The position numbers were made by a program, and so were the translations under genes. Below are positions 58,864 through 64,000 of a stretch of DNA of 64,000 nucleotides, one piece after another; positions within the stretch are counted from its first letter, which is position 1; each line of letters begins with the position of its first letter. Origin of the DNA: HKCCE3408 sp038530555. GTDB lineage: Bacteria; Pseudomonadota; Alphaproteobacteria; Rhodobacterales; Rhodobacteraceae. The DNA lies in assembly GCA_038530555.1 (NCBI GenBank), contig JBCBCN010000004.1, positions 124,001 to 188,000 on the forward strand, read 5' to 3'. The notes beneath the pieces are model-generated. The model made no database searches. It was not told the DNA's origin and worked only from the letters and a program-made list of their open reading frames with translations.

Positions 58864-59691
58864 CTACATCAAATCCGGATCGATCGCCGCGCCGCCAAAC
58901 AGGTGGTCCATGCTCAGCGACGGCTGATCACAGCCCGCCTCACCGACGATCTTCGCAGGCACACCGGCCACGGTCTTGCAGGGCGGCACGTCGTGCAGAA
59001 CGACCGAGCCCGCAGCGATCCGACAGCAATCGCCCACCTTTAGATTGCCAAGCACCTTCGCACCGGCACCGATCAGCACGCCGTTGCCGATCTTGGGATG
59101 GCGATCCTCTTCCTCTTTGCCGGTTCCGCCCAGCGTGACGGAATGCAGCATCGAGACATTGTCGCCGACCACCGCCGTCTCCCCGACAACAATGGAATGC
59201 GCATGATCAATCATGATCCCCTGACCGATCCGAGCGCCGGGATGGATATCGACACCGAAGGTTTCGCTCACCCGCATCTGGATAAAATAGGCCAGATCCC
59301 GGCGGTCTTGGCGCCACAGATAATGCCCCATCCGGTAAGCCTGCACTGCTTGGAAGCCTTTGAAAAACAACAAAGGCTGCAAGAACCGATGGCAGGCGGG
59401 GTCACGCTCGTGGACGGCCAGGATGTCAGCGCGCGCGGCATTGCCGAGCGCGGGCTCAGCATCAAAGGCATCATCGGCGATCTCGCGCAGCAATTGCGCC
59501 GACATCTCCTCCGAAGACAACTTCTGCGCAAAACGAAACGCCAGCGCCCGCTCAAACGACGCATGATGCAAAACGGAGCTATGGACTAAACCGCCCAAAA
59601 GCGGCTCATCCCTGATCGCGTCTTCGGCTTCGTTGACGATCCGGTGCCAGACCGGGTCAATCGGTGTAATATGCGTACGGCTCTGGGCCAT
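58864..59691 (-). CDS. cysE: Serine O-acetyltransferase
   Basis: 275 residues. The N-terminal helical domain (IVNEAEDAIRDEPLLGGLVHSSVLHHASFERALAF) is followed by a left-handed beta-helix of hexapeptide repeats: VDIHPGARIGQGIMIDHAHSIVVGETAVVGDNVSMLHSVTLGGTGK region and GVLIGAGAKVLGNLKVGDCCRIAAGSVVLHDVPP. The catalytic His is in DHAHS. Makes O-acetylserine for cysteine synthesis. A short Met/Asp tail ends in DPDLM in place of the usual I, which normally docks cysteine synthase. Confidence 0.95.
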   Translation of the reverse strand: MAQSRTHITPIDPVWHRIVNEAEDAIRDEPLLGGLVHSSVLHHASFERALAFRFAQKLSSEEMSAQLLREIADDAFDAEPALGNAARADILAVHERDPACHRFLQPLLFFKGFQAVQAYRMGHYLWRQDRRDLAYFIQMRVSETFGVDIHPGARIGQGIMIDHAHSIVVGETAVVGDNVSMLHSVTLGGTGKEEEDRHPKIGNGVLIGAGAKVLGNLKVGDCCRIAAGSVVLHDVPPCKTVAGVPAKIVGEAGCDQPSLSMDHLFGGAAIDPDLM

Positions 59692-59757
59692 CGCGGCCTC
59701 CTATGTCTCTCAGGGGAGCATAGAAAGCTTTGTCGCGATTGCCCAGATCACATCGCA

Positions 59758-60465
59758 TCATACCGCGTCAGGCCACACCAATTCCGCATAGTGAGCCACA
59801 AGGCGCAGCGCACCACCGCTAAAATCCGCGCCCTCCGAGGTCACCACCAACGCCGTGTCACTCCAATAAACGAGCGGTGTCGCCGGACCAGAGACCCAGG
59901 AGTTTTGCGCTGTCGACAGGCCGGTTCCATAGCGCACGGTCTCCGCCGCCACGCCCAATGTGAAACTGGGCGCCCCTGAGATCGTCTGGGTAACTAGCCC
60001 CGTCACCCCGAATGCCAGTGATCGCGCCGGAAAGGCGATCGACGTGACCACGCTGCCGCCGCTAGACAAGGTCACATCGATCTCCCGGCTGACAAAGTTC
60101 ATACCGCCGCCGCTCGGCGTCAGGCTGATCCCGCCGACGCGCCAGTCAGACCCATCGAACAACGCAGGCGCGCCAATATCGAGGATATAGGCGCGGAAGC
60201 CCTTACGCGCTTCGACGAACTCCCAGCCACCGTTCACGGCGAGAGCCAACCGGCCCGCTTGACCGCTCCAGGCGCCCGTCGCGCCCGATGGTACCCCGTA
60301 GCAGATGCCGTCATCGAAGACGGCCGGCGGTATCGCCACGCTGACAGACTGGAGCCTAAGCTGCACCAAACCGTCCAAACGGCTAAGAGCCTCGTTCATG
60401 GTGACATGCTTTTGGGCCTGACTTGGGCTCAGCAAAGGCAATTTGAGTTGATTTGTATCAGGCAT
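59758..60465 (-). CDS. DUF2793 protein downstream of the GTA tail gene
   Basis: 235 residues from the ATG at 60465. LKLPLLSPSQAQKHVTMNEALSRLDGLVQL is the DUF2793 signature, followed by WSGQAGRLALAVNGGWEFVEARKG and a beta-rich C-terminal part. DUF2793 occurs in phage tail-fibre and gene-transfer-agent accessory proteins. Its start overlaps the GTA tail gene stop by 8 nt, so it is translationally coupled and likely a tail-fibre or receptor-binding part. Confidence 0.75.
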   Translation of the reverse strand: MPDTNQLKLPLLSPSQAQKHVTMNEALSRLDGLVQLRLQSVSVAIPPAVFDDGICYGVPSGATGAWSGQAGRLALAVNGGWEFVEARKGFRAYILDIGAPALFDGSDWRVGGISLTPSGGGMNFVSREIDVTLSSGGSVVTSIAFPARSLAFGVTGLVTQTISGAPSFTLGVAAETVRYGTGLSTAQNSWVSGPATPLVYWSDTALVVTSEGADFSGGALRLVAHYAELVWPDAV

Positions 60466-63400
60466 CGATATCGATCCTTGTGAAGGGTCCAGGTCCAAAT
60501 CTGTCGGAGAGTTGCGCTACCTCGACGCTGATCGGCTGCGCTCCGGCATCCGCGCTCTGCATCGATTGCGTGTAGATCCAGCTTGGCGTCGTCAGCTCGA
60601 CCTCGCGGATCAAGCCGCCGCTCCCTACCACACGCAGCAGATAGGCCTCTTGCGTCTCGCCAAGCGGCACGTCGACGCCCTGCCAACTGTCTCCATCGAT
60701 CCGGGTACGTCGGATCCAGCTCAGCGCCAAATCATCGCCATCGTGACGCGCCCGCAGATGCGCTGGCGCGTAGGGCCGCAACCCGATCCCCTCAAAGGCC
60801 AATTGCCGCGAGACATAACAGGGGTCCGAATAGCTCTTACGTGCCGGACCAATCAGGTAGTTTCGCAACAATCCCCGGCTGCTGCTGGCGATGTCGATCT
60901 GCGGCGCAGCTCCATCCAACAAGACGAAATAGCTGCCCGCTTCCCATGCAGCGGGCATCGTTGCCTCACTACCGGCTTGCCCGCGCAGGCGCATTGAGAT
61001 CTCCCAAAGATCGGGCTCGATCAACTCCGCACTCGCGAACTGAATGATCTCCCAGCCATCGCCGTCGCCGCTGCCAATAGCCGCAACATTGGCACCGTTC
61101 AAAACATTCTCGGGATCGACCGAGGACAGCGCACCATTGGCCAAGCGCACACGCAAGCCCGGCCCCCGATCCCACCGCCCAGCCTGAGCAGCAAGCAACG
61201 CGTTTTCGAGCAGCCCGATACGAGACGGGCCCCGCACAGTCGTGTTGAGCACATAGTCGCTGTCTGACGGCGAGCTAAAGACTGCCACAGGCCCCGGCCA
61301 GGGCGACGCTGCCACGGCGATATGGGGCGCATGGGGCACCTCATCGCCTGTCAAAAGCGGCAGATCCATGAAGATCGGTGCCACCCCCGCGGGCAGTTGG
61401 AATGGCTCAGCAGCGAGGCTTTGATCCGGCGTGTCCGGCGGCGACAGCAAACTCGGCTCGACCCGCGCGGCCTCCAATCGCCTCAGCCCCCGATCCTCGA
61501 CCCGGTCCACACGCCAAAGCGTCCCATCGCTCAGCGACACCACCCGCCCCGCCTCCACATCGCGCGCAGAAGGCGGCAGCGCCAGCTCAAGGCTGTCACG
61601 CGCTACCCGCGCACTAGCGAGCCAGCGCTGCGCGATATCGCGCGCCTCTGATGCGGTCAAAGACAAGGCCAATTCGTTGCGGCTCGTGGTGATCTCATCG
61701 TCGTCGGGGAACTGGGCCTCAGTCACCCGCGTCTCAAAGGCACCGTCAGCCTCGGTATAGCTCAGCTGCACCCGTCCGATCGTTTCGGCTTGCGGCGCCC
61801 TAATCCGCTTGATCGCTTGCAGATCATCCTCGATCGCGATGGCATCATCGCCAATTTGCCGCGTCGGATTGAGCGGCGGATGAGAGAAGACAAGCTTGCC
61901 GCCGCGTTCCACCGCCGAAAAGTTGAAGGCCAGCATCAGGGATTGAAGCTGCGCCCGCGCCGTCTCGATATCCGCCGACACCGCCCCCCGGACCGAGCCC
62001 CGCAAACAGGACACGTCATAGTCCTTCAGACCCGAACGCTCGCAAATCTCCGCCACGACCAGATCTAGAGGCTGGTTCGAGGCGCGTCCGTTCAGCCAAT
62101 GCCCGGTCGCATAATTCGCGCCATCGCTCCAAAGCTCTTGGTTGTTGGGAAACGCAGGATAAGGCCGCGCATCCCAGGCCCAGGCGAAACACCGCGACAG
62201 ATCGAGCATCGGGCCGCCATAAACGGGTGAGATCGGGTTCGTCTCGGGATCGGCCCAATATTCCGTAATCGCCCGCAAGAGCTGCGCCTGCATAGTGTCA
62301 TCCCGGCGCCCATTCGAGTAATGCGGCAAACCGCTTTCCGAGCTTTTGGGATCGAGGAAGATATTGGGCTGATTGGCGCCTTTATCGATCGCAGCGCATC
62401 CAAACTCCGTGAACCAGATCGGCTTAGATTGCGGCACCCAGTCGGTCGGTTTGTCCGGCCAGGCGACCAGTTCGACACCGTAAAGCGTGATATTGCCGCC
62501 GCCATCGGGGCTGAACGACAAGGTGAGCGGCCCGGCCTGGTTCGGCCGAATAATCATGCGCAGGCTCAGCACGCCGTCTTCGTTCGTGCTCAGACGCAGA
62601 TCCTGCACCGAAGGCGCCGCGCCCGTGACGGCCGGCACGCCCGCGCCCGTCCCGGACACATCACGGATCCCGTCGGCGTGATCTAACCGCACGCGGTAGC
62701 GGCCTGAGGAGCCAAGCCGAAAATGACAGGTGATCTCATACTGCTGATCCGCCACTAGAGCGGGGCTTGCTGCTGCTAAGGTCCCATCACTTGCCGCGGC
62801 ACCGGTGATCAAAGCAGGGCTGTCATAAAACCCGAAATTCCCGGATCCAGGCGCCAGAACTGCACCGCCCAGGGCCGTCCAGGCAAGCGGCTGATCACCG
62901 TTGGCCAGGATCGAGATGTCCCGCTTTTGCCGGCGCTCGAAATGCAGATTGCCCCACCAATTGCGGATGTCTTTATAGCGGTAGACCCACGGCGACCCAC
63001 CGGCCCCGTCGGTGATCGGTGCCCGAAGCTGCGCTTCGCGCGCTTCGGCGCTCGGGTAGAACCAATCATACCCCTCGCCGCCCTCGATATTGGCTTTAAG
63101 ATAATCGAGATTGTACACGCTCTCCCAACCGGCATCGAGATGGCTGGTCCCGTCGCGCCAATCGGACAGCGGCATGTAATTGTCGATCCCAATGAAATCG
63201 ATGTTCTCGTCCGCCCAAAGCGGGTCGAGGTGAAAGAACACATCACCCGTCCCGTCCTGGGGCTGATAGCCGAAATATTCAGACCAATCGGCCGCATAGC
63301 TCAGCAAAACATCGGGCAAGAGGTTGCGTACCTCGGCCGCCAATTGTTTGAACCGCGCCACAGCTGGAAAGCCGAACTCGTCGCGCATCTGCGTCAGGCC

Positions 63401-64000
63401 CCGCATCTCGGTGCCTATGCAGAACGCCTCTGCACCGCCCGCCGCCGCAGTCAAAGCGGCCAGGTGCAGGATAAAGCGCGAATAGGTCCACTCATTGGGC
63501 CCCGAATAGCTCACCGATCCAGCTGAGACGCTGAAATCCGACGCCGTCACCGTGCCGAAAAACGCGTCCACCGCCGCTCGATTCGCAGCCGTTCGGTCCG
63601 GACTGCCGGCAAGGCCCGGCGCTTTCTCACCAGTGATCCGGCCCCTCCAGGGAAACGGGGGCTGCTCGCCGTTCTCCGACCACGGGTCCGGCAGGCCATT
63701 GCCCTCCAAAAGCTCCATCAACAAAAACGGATAGATCACCACCTTCTTGCCCGCCGCGCCAAGCGCTTGGATCGCCTCGATCACGCTTTGGTCGGTCGGG
63801 GTGCCGCCATAAACTGGACGGCCATCGACCTGGGTGATCTGCTGCGCCTCCGCCCGGCCAAGACCGCTCACCGACCAAGCCATCTCGGCGCCCTCTTCGA
63901 GCTTTTGCTCGACCTTCGGACGCACTCGGCACTGGCCCGCACGCAGGTCATCGCCGAACCAGCTCACGATCAAACTAACCGCATCGAGGTTGGGCAAATG
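60458..64000 (-). CDS. Gene-transfer-agent tail 'megatron' protein, 5'-truncated
   Basis: About 1180 residues are visible; the start lies beyond the right edge. The first part is a TIM-barrel (glycoside-hydrolase-like) domain: AFCIGTEMRGLTQM, FIGIDNYMPLSDWRDGTSHLDAGWES and KPIWFTEFGCAAIDKGANQPN. It is followed by tail-hub-like beta domains ending IRRTRIDGDSWQGVDVPLGE and the short C-terminus FTRIDIDA. This matches the RcGTA orfg15 product of about 1300 residues, the baseplate megatron. A GTA head-tail cluster should continue to the right on the minus strand. Confidence 0.92.
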   Translation of the reverse strand, partial: HLPNLDAVSLIVSWFGDDLRAGQCRVRPKVEQKLEEGAEMAWSVSGLGRAEAQQITQVDGRPVYGGTPTDQSVIEAIQALGAAGKKVVIYPFLLMELLEGNGLPDPWSENGEQPPFPWRGRITGEKAPGLAGSPDRTAANRAAVDAFFGTVTASDFSVSAGSVSYSGPNEWTYSRFILHLAALTAAAGGAEAFCIGTEMRGLTQMRDEFGFPAVARFKQLAAEVRNLLPDVLLSYAADWSEYFGYQPQDGTGDVFFHLDPLWADENIDFIGIDNYMPLSDWRDGTSHLDAGWESVYNLDYLKANIEGGEGYDWFYPSAEAREAQLRAPITDGAGGSPWVYRYKDIRNWWGNLHFERRQKRDISILANGDQPLAWTALGGAVLAPGSGNFGFYDSPALITGAAASDGTLAAASPALVADQQYEITCHFRLGSSGRYRVRLDHADGIRDVSGTGAGVPAVTGAAPSVQDLRLSTNEDGVLSLRMIIRPNQAGPLTLSFSPDGGGNITLYGVELVAWPDKPTDWVPQSKPIWFTEFGCAAIDKGANQPNIFLDPKSSESGLPHYSNGRRDDTMQAQLLRAITEYWADPETNPISPVYGGPMLDLSRCFAWAWDARPYPAFPNNQELWSDGANYATGHWLNGRASNQPLDLVVAEICERSGLKDYDVSCLRGSVRGAVSADIETARAQLQSLMLAFNFSAVERGGKLVFSHPPLNPTRQIGDDAIAIEDDLQAIKRIRAPQAETIGRVQLSYTEADGAFETRVTEAQFPDDDEITTSRNELALSLTASEARDIAQRWLASARVARDSLELALPPSARDVEAGRVVSLSDGTLWRVDRVEDRGLRRLEAARVEPSLLSPPDTPDQSLAAEPFQLPAGVAPIFMDLPLLTGDEVPHAPHIAVAASPWPGPVAVFSSPSDSDYVLNTTVRGPSRIGLLENALLAAQAGRWDRGPGLRVRLANGALSSVDPENVLNGANVAAIGSGDGDGWEIIQFASAELIEPDLWEISMRLRGQAGSEATMPAAWEAGSYFVLLDGAAPQIDIASSSRGLLRNYLIGPARKSYSDPCYVSRQLAFEGIGLRPYAPAHLRARHDGDDLALSWIRRTRIDGDSWQGVDVPLGETQEAYLLRVVGSGGLIREVELTTPSWIYTQSMQSADAGAQPISVEVAQLSDRFGPGPFTRIDIDA

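Overview
The window looks like the chromosome of a marine Rhodobacterales (Roseobacter-group) alphaproteobacterium. It is GC-rich and tightly packed with short 4-8 nt gene overlaps. Lineage-typical markers include a gene-transfer-agent tail gene at the right edge, a VPLPA-type C-terminal sorting signal, GapR, Irr next to fabABI, a lipoyl-bearing pyruvate dehydrogenase E1 beta and small roseobacter DUF families. No rRNA, insertion sequence, integrase or CRISPR array is visible. All calls come from reading the sequence; no database search was run.

Left end (1-7384). A beta-hydroxyaspartate cycle cluster for glyoxylate assimilation: the 5' end of the IclR-type regulator bhcR, then bhcA, bhcB, bhcC and bhcD. 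It is followed by an AMP-forming ligase of the oxalyl-CoA synthetase (AAE3/Pcs60) type, overlapping by 4 nt a PanE-fold reductase. The PanE fold is also that of the Methylobacterium oxalyl-CoA reductase. I read the last two genes as a module converting oxalate through oxalyl-CoA to glyoxylate, which the bhc enzymes would turn into oxaloacetate. This is the most interesting proposal in the window. Two TGAAA-N5-TTTCA palindromes in the bhcR-bhcA gap are candidate BhcR operators.

7407-17288. Mixed housekeeping and envelope genes: a tandem UspA protein, DUF6525, a VPLPA surface protein, tRNA-Thr(TGT), a sulfotransferase-like protein, gapR, a TIGR01244-type sulfurtransferase/phosphatase, a lysophospholipid acyltransferase, a DUF1223 protein, an isoprenylcysteine-methyltransferase-like protein and two glycosyltransferases. 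17368-25299 is central carbon metabolism: two GAPDH paralogues differing at the coenzyme-selecting residue, a 47-residue membrane protein with a 6-codon leader, pgk, and a class I aldolase. 25423-30537 holds ftsB and the pyruvate dehydrogenase genes pdhA-pdhB-pdhC with a VOC gene and a DUF5076 gene interleaved. Palindromic candidate operators precede both gap genes and pdhA.

30780-43354. A repeat-tailed membrane protein, an RluE-type pseudouridine synthase, DUF6985- and DUF6434-like proteins, polA, a secreted protein whose 5' end overlaps polA head to head, a DUF2459 protein, a branching-type glycosyltransferase divergent from a sulfotransferase, a PfkB kinase, nth and an Ada-type methyltransferase. 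43472-53516. An OmpA lipoprotein, a FadR-type regulator preceded by a perfect 14-bp inverted repeat covering its ribosome binding site, an enolase-superfamily enzyme, a KefF/KefC-like potassium efflux pair with a His-rich loop, pcaD, a TetA-type exporter, and a dehydratase-hydrolase-dehalogenase operon.

Right end (53642-64000). fabI, fabB and fabA on the minus strand, irr and typA on the plus strand, cysE, then a DUF2793 gene and the 5'-truncated GTA tail 'megatron' gene. Several intergenic repeat families are recorded: a GAGTATTT-type element in three places, a tandem 32-bp palindromic repeat, and GC-rich hairpins.
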